Part shown: positions 52,021 through 61,491 of the stretch, in pieces
How the letters are laid out: every line of letters begins with the position of its first letter
Position numbering within the stretch: position 1 is the first letter of the stretch
DNA from: Rhodococcus sp. HNM0563
GTDB lineage: Bacteria; Actinomycetota; Actinomycetes; Mycobacteriales; Mycobacteriaceae
DNA length: 64,000 nucleotides
Assembly: GCF_012726195.1 (NCBI RefSeq)
Contig: NZ_JAASAF010000011.1
Span: 114,664 to 178,663, forward strand
Direction: 5' to 3'
Program-made: the position numbers and the translations under genes
Notes under the pieces: generated by a model
Told to the model about the DNA's origin: nothing
Databases searched by the model: none
The model's input: the letters and a program-made list of their open reading frames with translations, nothing else

Positions 52021-52226
52021 GGGTGCCGAGATGACCGGTGTCGATGCGGCGCATCACTCGCCGTCCACCATCGACCTCGATGGCAGGGTGTTCACCGGTG
52101 TCGGCAGCTCGTCCACCGGACAGGTCCATGGCGCCACACGTGTTCGGTAGCACCAGGACAACGCTGTCCTCTGGGCCGATTACGACCGGCACACCCGCCG
52201 TTGATCCTCATCTGTCAGGAGGCCCT

Positions 52227-52490
52227 GTGATCGTGACCGTCGTGCTGATGCTCGGGGCGTTGGTGTTGCTGGCCGGGTTCGTGTGGACCCGCACCGCCAC
52301 CGAACCCGCACCGAAGCTCGCCGCGCTCGCCGTCCAAGCGTGCGGGGCGTTGATGCTCGGGGCGGCCGCGCTCGCTTCCGCTTCGTCGTGGACGGCGAAA
52401 CTGCCGATCCTGCTGAGCTCGGCGATCCTGCTGGCTGCCTGCACCTACGCCTACCGGCGTGCCCGCCAGCACAGCCAGAGCACCGACTGA
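52227..52490 (+). CDS. Small membrane protein (87 aa)
   Basis: GTG with AGGAGG seven bases upstream. Three hydrophobic stretches are visible: VTVVLMLGALVLLAGFVW, ALMLGAAALASASS and LPILLSSAILLAACTYAY, with a charged tail. Function unknown; a standalone plus-strand gene among minus-strand neighbours. Confidence 0.72.
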   Translation: MIVTVVLMLGALVLLAGFVWTRTATEPAPKLAALAVQACGALMLGAAALASASSWTAKLPILLSSAILLAACTYAYRRARQHSQSTD

Positions 52491-52579
52491 CCCGCCCGGC
52501 GGCCCCGAACACATGCCGTGAGCTGTGCAGATGACACGTCCCCGCACCGCGGTCACGGTGCGCGGACGTGGGTACGGGA

Positions 52580-52783
52580 CTACACCCAGCCTCGGCCGTC
52601 CTCATCCCACGGATTCGGGCTCTCCGGCCGCCAGACGAGGTCGATGGACCGGCGGCCCCGCGTCGTGTTCTCGCCGGTCAATAGCGGAATGCCGGCCACC
52701 ACGGCGTCGAGGGCGATATCCGGCAGTGGCATCGCCTTCAACACGGCGGTGCGCAGTCGGTCTTCGATGACACTTCGCGGCAT
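52580..52783 (-). CDS. Small hypothetical protein (67 aa)
   Basis: AAGGAG at eight bases before the ATG at 52783 supports the start. The product (MPRSVIEDRLRTAVLKAMPLPDI ... WRPESPNPWDEDGRGWV) has a helical N-terminal half and a Trp/Pro-rich tail. No family recognised. Same strand as the VbhA-like gene, 161 bases downstream of it. Confidence 0.62.
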   Translation of the reverse strand: MPRSVIEDRLRTAVLKAMPLPDIALDAVVAGIPLLTGENTTRGRRSIDLVWRPESPNPWDEDGRGWV

Positions 52784-52944
52784 GGCTCGGTTCTCCTTCA
52801 CAGGGCGGGGTTGCTCGTTCGCGGGCGGTGCCGGTGCGGTGGTGTGGCTACGCCCACCTGTAGCCGCACGCGCACGCTGTGCGCTTCGCGACGGTAGACA
52901 ACGGCACCGACACAGGCAGGTGTGGGAGCGCCAGTGGCGGTGGC

Positions 52945-53136
52945 TCAGTCGAGCTCGTAGCCCGCCTCGCGGGCGATGATGACCGCGACTTCACCGACGG
53001 TGATCACCCCGCGGATCAGATCGACGAGCAGGTCCTTGTCCCGATCGCTCATCTGCCGACCTTCGATGGCCATGATCGGTTCCATCTGCGCGACAGCGGC
53101 GCGGGTCTCAGCCTCGGTCTTGCGGAGTGCTGGCAT
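52945..53136 (-). CDS. VbhA-like orphan antitoxin candidate (63 aa)
   Basis: The product MPALRKTEAETRAAVAQM ... IEGRQMSDRDKDLLVDLIRGVITVGEV has the size and pattern of VbhA-type antitoxins: a first helix, an EG pair, a second helix and a short G(x)I(S/T) segment. In VbhA the first helix carries an (S/T)xxxE(G/N) motif that blocks a Fic AMP-transferase. Here the first position of that motif is not Ser/Thr, so inhibition is doubtful. No Fic gene is in the window. The start is uncertain (ATG 53136 or GTG 53142). Confidence 0.5.
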   Translation of the reverse strand: MPALRKTEAETRAAVAQMEPIMAIEGRQMSDRDKDLLVDLIRGVITVGEVAVIIAREAGYELD

Positions 53137-53385
53137 GGCCACCAGCACAGCACATCCCACCGACCCACTCGCCACGACTGCACGACACGCGTGCCGTGGT
53201 CATACCCGGTCGAGGTCAGCATCGTCCGGCAGATGGATCGGGTGGATCGCCGGCACGAAGACTGACGCCCGAGTGCTGCCCAGGTCGAGAGATACATGCT
53301 GTCTCACCGCGCAGGCGGCACGTCCCCTGTCCCGGCGGCGATCGCCGGACGCCATGCTGCGTCGGCCGATCCCGGAAAACAGGGG

Positions 53386-54147
53386 TCAGAGGAACAGACC
53401 AGCACCGTAGTCGTCGGAGACACCGGTGACGTCGATGTAGTCGTCGGGGTTGCCGTCCCCGTCGGAATCGACGGCGCCGGTGTGCAGGTCGATGACGGTG
53501 TCGATGTGCCCGTCGCCGTCCTCGTCGACCACGGCGGTGTCGAACACCCCGTCGTGGTCGACGTCGACGGTGGTGGCGTCGAGGTGTCCGTCGCCGTCGC
53601 TGTCGAACTGGGCGATGTCGATCGCGCCGTCCCCATCGGTGTCGGCACGCAGCATGTCGATCGTGCCGTCCCCACCGAGATCGACGACGGTCATGTCGGC
53701 GTCGTTGTCGCCGTCGAGATCCACATCGGCCATGTAGGTGCCGTCGGCGAGGGTGCCCTCGTCGAGCACCACCGCCTCGCTCACCCCGGCGCTGTCCGGC
53801 GCCGACACGGACGTCGTCGACTGGACACTGTCCGTCGCAGCGCGATCCGCGCGGTCCGAGGACGACGATGCCGAGCCGTAGGAGCCGGCCGAGCCCGAGC
53901 TGCCGGTCGAGCCGTAGGTGGCGTCCGAGCTCGACGAGCCGGAGCTGTCGTACCGCTCGTAGCGTTCGTAGGACTCGTAGCTCGTCGACCCCGACTGCTC
54001 GGCCGAGGACGACCCGTACGCGGAGTCACCTTCGTAGGTGGACTGCGCACCGTAGGACGACTGCGTCCGATCACTGGCCGTGGACTCGACGGTCGAACGG
54101 TCGCTGATCCGCGAGGAGAGGGTGCCGGGAAAGGATTCGCTGGTCAT
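53386..54147 (-). CDS. Calcium-type DxDGDG-repeat protein (253 aa)
   Basis: The N-terminal 115 residues are Ser/Tyr/Gly/Ala-rich and disordered (tracts such as SSYGAQSTYEGDSAYGSSSAEQ are split by acidic residues). The C-terminal half holds successive DxDGDG-like loops (for example DLDGDNDAD, DTDGDGAID, DSDGDGHLD, DHDGVFD, DEDGDGHID, DSDGDGNPDD) spaced by about 11 to 13 residues. This resembles thrombospondin type 3 or dockerin-like calcium loops. There is no obvious signal peptide, so export would need a non-classical route or the protein stays inside. Start chosen by content. A relic copy of its 3' end lies near 51967. Confidence 0.78.
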   Translation of the reverse strand: MTSESFPGTLSSRISDRSTVESTASDRTQSSYGAQSTYEGDSAYGSSSAEQSGSTSYESYERYERYDSSGSSSSDATYGSTGSSGSAGSYGSASSSSDRADRAATDSVQSTTSVSAPDSAGVSEAVVLDEGTLADGTYMADVDLDGDNDADMTVVDLGGDGTIDMLRADTDGDGAIDIAQFDSDGDGHLDATTVDVDHDGVFDTAVVDEDGDGHIDTVIDLHTGAVDSDGDGNPDDYIDVTGVSDDYGAGLFL

Positions 54148-54440
54148 GACGGGTGCTCGCTCTCGACGTCTGGGGCGTGGACACGGATAGGAGTGCGCTC
54201 GCGCCGAAAAGGTTCCCACCCGACTCCACATGCCGTGCCGGCGCCGCACTACGGACTCGGCACACGTCTGGTCGGCTCCGGTGGAGCTGTCCGCGTGGAT
54301 GCGCAGACCGGGGAAACCTCCGATACCGGGCACCCCCGTGCCGGGCGCCGGACACCGGGTGGGTACGGTCACTGCCGTCCACGCACCGGGGGAGGGTGGC
54401 CGACCGGCACCGTCATGCCCCCGAGCGACCAGGGGGAACA

Positions 54441-55700
54441 TTGACCAGCCGTCACCGCGCCCGCGTCCGCACCGGCGCTGCACTGCTCGCCGCCGCCGTC
54501 ACCGTGACCGGATGCACCTCGACCGCGAACGGGGACACCGCCGAAGCGGCCGCGGACACCACCACTGTCGAGCGCACCGCCGCGCTGATTCCCGCCGCCC
54601 CGGGCGAACCCGATCCCGGGGAGTTCTCCACCCGCCCCAGCGACTACCCGGCCACCGCCGGTGACGCGGAGATCGGCAGCATCATCGAGTCGCAGCGCAT
54701 GGCGGAGTTCGTCGTGCTGCCGGCCGAGGTCGACCCGGCGCTGACCGAGGAATACCTCGACCTGACCCGCCCGATCTTCGGACCCGTCCCCCTGGCCTAC
54801 CTGCTCGCCGACACCGACTCGCGCATCGAGCAGATCGGCGCCGACACCGGCATGCTCGCCGGCTTCTCCACCGCCCGCTTCACCAAGGACAACCGGGCGC
54901 GAATGGTGCACGCCGCCCTGCGATTCCGGGACGACGCCGCGGCCGGTGAGGCCGCGACGCGGTTGCACGAGCACCTGCTCGACCCGGCAGTGTCCGGGCC
55001 GACGGCCGCACCGTATGCGCTGGCGACGATGCCCGACAGCATGGTCCACACCATCGCCACCGAGTACTCCCGGTCGGTGGCCGCGCTGACCCAGCACGGG
55101 CACTACCTGATCTACACCTTCGTCGACAGCCCCACCGACCGGGCGAACTGGGCCGATCAGGCGCTCGAACATGCGCTGGAGTTGCAGCGGCCGATGCTCG
55201 ATCGCTTCCCTGCCACCGCGCTCGATGAGCTGGCGGATCTGCCGGTGGACATCGACGACATGCTGCGCCGCACGCTGCGTTATCCCGAGGGCGCCGACGG
55301 CGCGCAGGTCCCCGCCGTCTACGGTCCGCGGGGGGCGGCGCATCTGATCGCGCAGTTGGACACGCTCGACATGTTCGCCGACACCGCCGCCACCCACATG
55401 GCCCGGGACGCGACGTTCGTCTACCGCACCGATGCCACCGACCGGGCGCAGGCCCTGTTCGATCGGGTCGTCGCGCAGATGCGCAACAAGAACGACGACA
55501 TCTCCGTCGTCGGCGCCGCCGGGCCGCCCGGGGTGCCCGACGCCCGCTGCTTCGAGGTCATCACCCCGTACTCCGAAGCCGCGACCTGCGCGTTGCTCTA
55601 CGACACCTACGTCGCCGAGATCCGCACCAAGACCGTGGCCGGGGCGCACGAGGCGACCGCGGCGCAGTACCTGATCTTCCAGGCCGCCGACACCGACTGA
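54441..55700 (+). CDS. Secreted lipoprotein (419 aa), TTG start
   Basis: TTG at 54441 follows AGGGGGA; no ATG or GTG serves the signal peptide. The N terminus (TSRHRARVRTGAALLAAAVTVTGC) is a lipoprotein signal with the lipobox VTGC. The mature protein is acidic and helical, about 395 aa, with two more cysteines near the C terminus. It is the divergent neighbour of the repeat protein. A similar architecture is frequent in actinobacterial cell-envelope operons; no named family recognised. Confidence 0.8.
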   Translation: MTSRHRARVRTGAALLAAAVTVTGCTSTANGDTAEAAADTTTVERTAALIPAAPGEPDPGEFSTRPSDYPATAGDAEIGSIIESQRMAEFVVLPAEVDPALTEEYLDLTRPIFGPVPLAYLLADTDSRIEQIGADTGMLAGFSTARFTKDNRARMVHAALRFRDDAAAGEAATRLHEHLLDPAVSGPTAAPYALATMPDSMVHTIATEYSRSVAALTQHGHYLIYTFVDSPTDRANWADQALEHALELQRPMLDRFPATALDELADLPVDIDDMLRRTLRYPEGADGAQVPAVYGPRGAAHLIAQLDTLDMFADTAATHMARDATFVYRTDATDRAQALFDRVVAQMRNKNDDISVVGAAGPPGVPDARCFEVITPYSEAATCALLYDTYVAEIRTKTVAGAHEATAAQYLIFQAADTD

Positions 55701-55729
55701 CCCTTCGGGAGAACAGGATCGCCCCGACC

Positions 55730-56020
55730 ATGCCTCGCCCTGGCCCGGATGTGTCCGTCCCGCACGAGGTGGACTTCCAGCACATCCCCACCGGGGGATT
55801 CTTCGCCGAATGCACCCAGCCGAACCGTGCTGCGGCCGAAGCGTTCGCCCTCGACAAGCTCGTCGAGCTCGGCGAAGACCCCGACGAGGCCGCGCCCGCG
55901 GTCGCCCTGGCCGGCTACACCGCCGCCGACGCCCGCACCTATGCGGTCCGGATCTATCCCACCACCCCGCCGCGCCGCACTACTCCGGGGGACGGACACG
56001 ACAGCACACGGGAAACCTGA
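55730..56020 (+). CDS. Small hypothetical protein (96 aa)
   Basis: ATG with AGGA at about 12 bases, 30 bases after the lipoprotein gene, so likely co-transcribed. The product is mixed: an N-terminal beta stretch (DVSVPHEVDFQHIPTGGFFAE), a helix and a Thr/Pro/Arg tail. No motif recognised. Confidence 0.65.
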   Translation: MPRPGPDVSVPHEVDFQHIPTGGFFAECTQPNRAAAEAFALDKLVELGEDPDEAAPAVALAGYTAADARTYAVRIYPTTPPRRTTPGDGHDSTRET

Positions 56021-56293
56021 GGCAACACGAAAGTCCTCCCCAGACGCTCATTCCGAGGCCACGTCCGGGGACAGAGCACGGTCGAAGATCTGACGCTGGG
56101 GGAAGAACTCGGAGAGACAAGGGAAACTCGGGCCGGATCGAACAGGTCGTCCTGGCCGACGACGAACACCGGCATCCGAGGCACACTCGTTCACCGCTGA
56201 CTACCCGAGCACATCTCACGGCACAACCTCGGCGGTGCGCTTGTCCCTAGCTCGATGGGTGTGAGCACCCACTGCGGTGGGCATACTGGGCTC

Positions 56294-56830
56294 ATGCGAA
56301 TGCCGGATCGCACCGCTCCCTACGCGCGTCGAGCACCCCAACCCACCGTCGCCTTGTCGCCGGCGGTGCGTCGCTACCGAGAGCATGCGAACACCACCGA
56401 CCCGGAGCCGCATCTCGTGGCCGAAGACGGATTTCATCTCGGACGCTGGGAGGACCGGCACCGCATCGCCCGTGTCCTCGGCATCCTTCCTGCCGATCGT
56501 GAGGCCGAACTCGACGCGATCGGATTCGACTGGAAAGCCCCTCGCCCCGCGGGTTTCGACAGCAAGCATCGCCGGATGCTGCTCGAGATCGCCGCTTACC
56601 GCGAAAAGCACGGGACCGGCGAGATTCCGAGCACCTACCTCTCCGACGACGGTGAACCCGTAGGGGAGTGGCTCTACCGCAAGGTCCGCAAGTGGCGAGA
56701 CGGTCACCTCTCGGCCGACGAGCAAGCTGTCCTCGAACTTCTCGGCATCTCACCGACTCCCCGGCCGCGCGGACCACGCACCGCCCGACGAAGACCATCG
56801 ACACGGCAATCCGCAGCCTTGGCGCACTGA
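56294..56830 (+). CDS. Helicase-associated (HA) domain protein (178 aa)
   Basis: Residues about 90-160 match the helicase-associated repeat: FDSKHRRMLLEIAAYREKHG, IPSTYLSDDGEPVGEWLYRKVRKWRDGHLSADEQAVLELLGI. Such repeats bind DNA and are usually fused to helicases, but here no helicase motifs are present. The C-terminal tail is basic (RPRGPRTARRRPSTR). ATG 56294 has no ribosome-binding site but a CATACT box seven bases upstream, which suits a leaderless message; ATG 56255 is an alternative start. Probably a nucleic-acid-binding accessory. Confidence 0.7.
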   Translation: MRMPDRTAPYARRAPQPTVALSPAVRRYREHANTTDPEPHLVAEDGFHLGRWEDRHRIARVLGILPADREAELDAIGFDWKAPRPAGFDSKHRRMLLEIAAYREKHGTGEIPSTYLSDDGEPVGEWLYRKVRKWRDGHLSADEQAVLELLGISPTPRPRGPRTARRRPSTRQSAALAH

Positions 56831-56869
56831 ACACTCGACTATCGACCGCTTGGCTCCGGGGCCGGTTGG

Positions 56870-57091
56870 CTATCCGTCCGGACGATCGTCTTCCGACGGC
56901 GGGCGCTCGGTCGGATCGGCAGCGTGCTCCCGGTCGGGCTCGGACACGGCCAGATACTCATCGAGAACCCGGTCGACCGTCGTCGTGGGGATGCGAAGGC
57001 CCGGCTCGGAATCGGCGAGAAAACGCCGTACACCAGCGAGCATCGACAACTCACGTTCGAGACGATCCCGGTCCTCAGCAGCAGACGCCAT
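56870..57091 (-). CDS. Small acidic hypothetical protein (73 aa)
   Basis: GTG-ATG tandem start at 57094/57091 with GTGGGGG upstream. The product is helical (AEDRDRLERELSMLAGVRRFLADSE) with a Pro/Asp-rich tail, and looks like a small antitoxin or adaptor, but there is no partner and no family assignment. Confidence 0.55.
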   Translation of the reverse strand: MASAAEDRDRLERELSMLAGVRRFLADSEPGLRIPTTTVDRVLDEYLAVSEPDREHAADPTERPPSEDDRPDG

Positions 57092-57347
57092 CACGCCCCC
57101 ACCGCCGGGCTATCAGCCGCATCCCCAACAGTTCGCGTCGTCTCGTCCACGCGCCGAGAGTAGTCACTGTGTCATCCGCTGCAAGCAGTAGCCCACCGGT
57201 CGCAAAGACGACGGTCCCCGGCGGGGGCGCCGGGGACCGACCTTCGACCCGTCAGGGAATCACTCACCTGCCGGGGAACTCGTGATCGCAGCGGCCACCG
57301 TAGCGGATGGTCGCATCAGCGCCAAACGGGTGAAGCCGATGCGTCGA

Positions 57348-57512
57348 TCAGGAAACGGGAGTCTGGTTCGAGGCGTCACCGCTGACGGTGTGAGGAACCG
57401 CGTTACCGCGCGGGACCGGAGTGTTCTTTCCCCAGTTCGACCACAGCATCCGACCGAGCCCGACGATGCCAACAGCGAGTGCTCCGATCACGATCCACGT
57501 TTCGATGCTCAT
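57348..57512 (-). CDS. Single-helix membrane peptide (54 aa)
   Basis: One N-terminal hydrophobic helix (WIVIGALAVGIVGLGRMLW) followed by a polar tail. The start overlaps the stop of the upstream 82-aa frame (ATGA), which supports both frames. Function unknown. Confidence 0.55.
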   Translation of the reverse strand: MSIETWIVIGALAVGIVGLGRMLWSNWGKNTPVPRGNAVPHTVSGDASNQTPVS

Positions 57513-57757
57513 GGCGGCGACGCTACCGAACTGATGAGAACGTACCCCCCGATCAGCGCACTTGCTGTGCCGGAGCCCACGGGGATGCACTGCCGGGCTG
57601 CCGGATTGGTGATGCACCCCACTGTCACCAGCGACGAGAAGTTCCCAACGCTCGGGCCTGTACCGCCCCAATCGCTTACTTCGAGCACCGCGTCGGTCGA
57701 GGAAACACCCGGGGTTAGTCCTCGACGCGGACGAGGTCGGTCAGACGGGCTGGCCAC
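57509..57757 (-). CDS. Small hypothetical protein (82 aa), start uncertain
   Basis: The frame ends in an ATGA overlap with the 54-aa membrane peptide and has hydrophobic C-terminal sequence (TASALIGGYVLISSVAS). Its N terminus overlaps the end of the 73-aa gene; the GTG in GAVLEV is a later possible start. Real coding status is moderately supported by the coupling only. Confidence 0.42.
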   Translation of the reverse strand: MASPSDRPRPRRGLTPGVSSTDAVLEVSDWGGTGPSVGNFSSLVTVGCITNPAARQCIPVGSGTASALIGGYVLISSVASPP

Positions 57758-57936
57758 GGGTACGTGAGGGGGCTGTCGGCGTTGACCTCGATCATCGCCA
57801 TGCCGGTGCCCTTATCGATGTCCTTGACGGTGAACACGAACTTGCCGCGTGCACTGACTTTCACCTGATCGCCAGGCTTCAAAAGCGAGCGAGTTCGCCG
57901 ATTCGTGACGGTCTTGTCGCCGGAACCGGCACCCAT
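57715..57936 (-). CDS. Small basic protein, KOW-like (73 aa)
   Basis: A beta-rich, basic product (LLKPGDQVKVSARGKFVFTVKDIDKGTGMAMIEV) whose pattern fits a small KOW/Tudor-like barrel. No ribosome-binding site is obvious. It is the first gene of a small minus-strand group ending at 57348. Confidence 0.65.
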   Translation of the reverse strand: MGAGSGDKTVTNRRTRSLLKPGDQVKVSARGKFVFTVKDIDKGTGMAMIEVNADSPLTYPWPARLTDLVRVED

Positions 57937-58125
57937 TCGACGATCAGCATCTCGACATGAGCCGGTTCCCGCTGGCGACTACCAGTTCGAGTCGCCTCAC
58001 CGTGCGAATGGTGTCCTAGTAGGAGTGCACCGCATATGGCGACATCCGGATCGATCATCATCGAACAGCACACCCAAACTCCCGGAGGATCGGAGAAAGC
58101 GTTCAGGCCGTGCGAACATCGAACA

Positions 58126-58978
58126 ATGCCCCTGCCTGCCGACAGTCACGTCCACAGCGAATGGTCCTGGGATACCGGCGGCCCGAATTCGCTCGCCGCC
58201 GGCCGGATGGAGACGATGTGTGAACGCGCCGCCACGATCGGGCTCCCGGCAGTGGTCTTCACCGAACATTTCGACTTCGACGACGCGTGGCGGACCACAC
58301 CCGAGGACCTTTTGTCCCACCAACAAGGCATGCTCGACCCCGACGGGTATCTGCGACCACCGCCACTGGACGTGGCCGGATACCGCGAGAGCATCGACCG
58401 ATGCCGTCATCGGTTTCCTGACCTGACGATCCTCGCCGGAGTCGAGTTCGGCCAACCCCATCTGTTCCGGCGGCGGGCATCGATGCTGGTCGATGTGTCC
58501 ACCTTCGATCGGGTCAACGGTTCTCTTCACACTCTCGGGGTCGGTGACGACCGCTACGAACCCAACACCCTGTTCCGGATGTGACCTGCCGACGACGTGA
58601 TCTGGGCCTACCTCGAGGAGATTCCCCCGGATGGTCGCCGGATCCGATGAGTTCGAGGTGTGCTGTCACATCGACTACGCGGTCCGTGCGTGGCCGAGTG
58701 TCACCGAAGGACCGTTCGATCCCCGCCGCTTCGAGGAGGGCTTTCGAGCGGCGATGCGCTCCCTCGCCGACAGCGGGCGCGCCTTGGAGATGAATACTCG
58801 CAGATTGTGGCCGTGGATTCCGCAATGGTGGACCGAGGAAGGCGGCCGGGCCATCACCTTCGGTAGCGATGCACACGTGCCGGACGCTGTGGCCGACAAC
58901 TTTCCCGAAGCTGTGGCGATGGTGGAGTTCTTCGGGTTCCGGCCCGGCCGGTGCGCGGAAGATTTCTGGACCCGCTAG
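58126..58978 (+). pseudogene. PHP-domain phosphoesterase, broken by TGA and a +1 frameshift
   Basis: Two frames form one histidinol-phosphatase-like PHP protein. The first has HVH (DSHVHSEWSWD), FTEHFDFDD, GVEFGQPH and HTLG, then ends at TGA 58582 where the family has a Trp. The frame continues PADDVIWAYLEEIP and shifts within a C5 run at 58624-58628 into MVAGSDEFEVCCHIDY ... ITFGSDAH. All metal motifs of the PHP fold survive, so decay is recent. Both lesions would have to be corrected for a functional gene of about 280 aa. A sequencing error could explain the C run but not easily the TGA. Confidence 0.8.
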
Positions 58979-59072
58979 CGGATGTTCTGCGGTCTCCACG
59001 ATCGGTCGACGAGACAATCCGGTTCGCGTCGGTCCTCGGCGTGCATGTCGTCAGGCGCGCTACGGTCCCAGG

Positions 59073-59234
59073 ATGACGAGCGTGGGTGTTGTCGTCGTCT
59101 GGCACGGTGAAGAAGGGTGGGGTGTCATCGAATCGTCGGACACTCCCACCGGGTGCTGGGTGCACTTCAGCAATCTTTGGGATAGTGCCCCGTGGAGTGG
59201 TGGACTTCGGATCGGCTCGCGGTACGCGCGATGA
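59073..59234 (+). CDS. Cold-shock-like protein truncated by an IS insertion (53 aa)
   Basis: The product begins MTSVGVVVVWHGEEGWGVIESS and continues GCWVHFSNLW, the G-x-V-x-W/F ... EGWG ... HFS pattern of cold-shock RNA-binding proteins. Its TGA at 59232 is the first three bases of the IS256-type inverted repeat, so the natural 3' end was replaced by the insertion. Family members are about 65-75 aa, so the last strands are missing. Confidence 0.65.
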   Translation: MTSVGVVVVWHGEEGWGVIESSDTPTGCWVHFSNLWDSAPWSGGLRIGSRYAR

Positions 59235-59254
59235 TCAACGAGTCAAGCTGAATA

Positions 59255-59491
59255 CTATGCTGTTTCGTTGACCCCGGTCAACGACAACACCGCCTCGGTA
59301 GCGTGTTCCTTCGCCGCGATCACTGCCCGGAGCTCATCCATGCTCACATCCGAGACATACCGGCGGGTGACCTGCCACTCGTCGTGCTGCTCGATGACCA
59401 CCGCGGTCGCCAGGCGTAGAAACGCCGCCGGGTTCGGGAAGATCTCCACCACGTCGGCTCGACGCTTGATCTCCTTGTTCAACCGCTCAAT
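59255..59491 (-). pseudogene. IS256-type transposase, C-terminal fragment
   Basis: Continuing the frame of the N-terminal fragment after the split codon, this gives [40 protein letters not shown], the classic mutator-family C terminus. The Glu of ERLNKE is the third residue of the DDE triad and lies on this side of the break. No promoter or start belongs to the fragment, so it is inactive. Confidence 0.9.
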
Positions 59492-59535
59492 TATCCGGCC
59501 CTCAGGGATGAGATCAACCCTGATCTCACATCGAA

Positions 59536-61491
59536 TCAGCGATCGAGACGCTGCAAGTGGTCGGTCAACGCCTCAGCGACACGATGATGCCGGGCAGCTT
59601 CATCGGGCCATCCACGGTCACGAGCATCGACCTCGAGAGCCTGGATGTCGGTGCGTTGCGCCTCGAGCGCGCCGCGGAACTCAGGTCCGGTGACGAAGTT
59701 GTCGCAGGTCTCGCAGATGTTGGCATAGGGACACGCACCCGCGCTCTCGTGACGGGAACAGTAACCGTGGGCAACACGCGTTTTGAGCATCTCACTGCCG
59801 AGCCAACTCACCGCGTCGGGGACGATCGGTTTGCCGACCGGAGTGAGCGTGAACCGCCGCCGCATCTTGCCCATCGCCTGGTCATAGGCATCCCGCAACG
59901 TCGGTGAAGCCAAAGTGGCGTAACGCAAAGTCATCTGCGGAGTGACATGCCCGAGCAACGCCATCAACGCCTGCAGGCTCATCCCGGCGTTGGCGAGTTC
60001 GGTGGCCCAAGTATGCCGCAGCTGATGCGGGGTCACCACCAACGGCGCACCCCCGGCCCCACGCAGTCCGCAAGCCTCGACGGCAGCGAGCAGACCGTTG
60101 CGCAGCCGGGTCTGGCTGAGACGGCGGCCGTGTGCGACGAACAGGAAATCGGTCAACTCTCCGGTGCGGGGATGCGGCAATGGCCGACAGATACCACGCC
60201 CGCCGGTCCACTCGTCCAACGCGGCGATAGTGGTCGCCGAGAGCGGGACCATGCGTTCGGTGGCGAGCTTGCCCAACGGAACCTTGAGCCAGGTCCCGGC
60301 CGGGCCGTAATCGATGACGCTGCCGAGCTCGAGATCCAGTAGCTCCCCGACCCGCAGACCGGCTCCGCGCAGCACCGTCAACCCGATACGAGCGAACGAA
60401 TCATCCAGCTGGGAAACCGCATTCATCACCGCAGCATCGATGTCGGGCGGCAATGCCCGCGGAAGCGGTTGGTCGAGTTTCGGGACGTCGGCGGCGAAGA
60501 CCAGACGGCGCGGTGGGGCCTGCTCCCAGCCCCATTCGGTGATGTCCTCGAGCAGGTTGCGCACGCTCAGTACCGTCGATTGGATCACGGCCTTGGAGAT
60601 GATGCGCCCGGCCCCGGCAGCGGCGCGTTGCCCACGCCAGGTGCGGGTGCGATTCCAGACGAGGAAGCCCTCGATGTGACTGCGGTCGAGATCCTCGAGG
60701 GAGGTGACCTCGGGATGGTTGGTGGTGAGGTAGTCCGCGAACGGCAGCAGGTCGTTGATCAGCGATTCGGCCGATTTCGGGCGGAGCACCGATGCCCGGA
60801 CGGTGACGTAACGCAACAGGGCCTCGCGGATCGGATCGGCCATCGGGGCGTCGGCGAAGCGTTGGGCGTAGGTGCGGGCCCACGGTCGGCGCCGTGGTGG
60901 GGTGTCGACGATGCGGGCCTGAAACAGCATTTGTCGCAGTCCCGCGATACGGTTGCGGTAGGCGCGTTTCGATGTATCCGGGATTGACTGTGTGGCAGCC
61001 AATGCGGCGTCGAACTCGCCGACGGTCTCGGCGCTCACACCGCTGACGGAACCGCCGTGCCAGGCGAGCAGCACCGCCAGGCACTCGCCGAGGACGGTCT
61101 CGACCCATTGCGGTGTCCACCCCAAAACCAGGCCGGCGGCCCGGACCGCGGCGAACCCGTCCGGGTCGCGGTCCTCGACGGCCCGGCCGAGTCCGGTGAG
61201 GTTCTTGACGGCCGCGAGTTCGAGGTCGAGCCGCAGGTTGCCGCGTCCGATGAGGTGACACAGCAGTGGCCAGGCCCCGGTGCGGCGTAGTTCGGCCAGC
61301 CGGTCGGCAGCGGGTCGGGTCATCCAGTCCCGCAAGTCCGGATGCGTGGTGAGGAAGGTGGTCGCGATGAGGGTGCGAGCGCGCACCGACCTGTCGCTGA
61401 GCCCGAGGCTGGCGACGTGCTCGAGGTAGTCGGTGAGCACCGCACCCGGTCCGGCCGGCAGGACGACCGTCGCAACCACCGCGGTGCTCAT
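59536..61491 (-). CDS. TnpB-like tyrosine recombinase with zinc-finger tail
   Basis: A 651-aa recombinase. The start overlaps the upstream stop (ATGA). The N-terminal 340 residues include SAM-like DNA-binding segments. The catalytic residues are Arg380 ([10 protein letters not shown]), Lys408, His489 and Arg492 ([13 protein letters not shown]), His515 (LLGHVTPQM) and Tyr524 (LRYA). Near the C terminus Cys578, Cys587, Cys593 and Cys596 form a probable zinc site. Family members cut and rejoin one strand at a time through a phosphotyrosine. Length matches the larger of the two Tn554-type recombinases. Confidence 0.9.
   Translation of the reverse strand: MSTAVVATVVLPAGPGAVLTDYLEHVASLGLSDRSVRARTLIATTFLTTHPDLRDWMTRPAADRLAELRRTGAWPLLCHLIGRGNLRLDLELAAVKNLTGLGRAVEDRDPDGFAAVRAAGLVLGWTPQWVETVLGECLAVLLAWHGGSVSGVSAETVGEFDAALAATQSIPDTSKRAYRNRIAGLRQMLFQARIVDTPPRRRPWARTYAQRFADAPMADPIREALLRYVTVRASVLRPKSAESLINDLLPFADYLTTNHPEVTSLEDLDRSHIEGFLVWNRTRTWRGQRAAAGAGRIISKAVIQSTVLSVRNLLEDITEWGWEQAPPRRLVFAADVPKLDQPLPRALPPDIDAAVMNAVSQLDDSFARIGLTVLRGAGLRVGELLDLELGSVIDYGPAGTWLKVPLGKLATERMVPLSATTIAALDEWTGGRGICRPLPHPRTGELTDFLFVAHGRRLSQTRLRNGLLAAVEACGLRGAGGAPLVVTPHQLRHTWATELANAGMSLQALMALLGHVTPQMTLRYATLASPTLRDAYDQAMGKMRRRFTLTPVGKPIVPDAVSWLGSEMLKTRVAHGYCSRHESAGACPYANICETCDNFVTGPEFRGALEAQRTDIQALEVDARDRGWPDEAARHHRVAEALTDHLQRLDR

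Noticed and set aside
53386..54147. DxDGDG repeats as a CRISPR-like or tandem DNA repeat
   Set aside because: The periodicity is at protein level with varied codons; there are no identical DNA repeats with spacers. No CRISPR array was seen anywhere in the window.
55954..56219. Minus-strand frames of 76-79 codons between the 96-aa and HA-domain genes
   Set aside because: Ser/Arg/Pro-rich shadows without a ribosome-binding site; partly antisense to the end of the 96-aa gene.
58582..58584. TGA in the PHP gene as recoded selenocysteine or tryptophan
   Set aside because: A second lesion, a frameshift 40 bases on, makes gene decay the simpler explanation, and no recoding machinery or stem-loop is evident.
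59219..59231. TACGCG beside both IS256 ends as a target-site duplication
   Set aside because: The sequences are not at equal distance from the repeats and do not match over 8-9 bases, so a true duplication is not shown.
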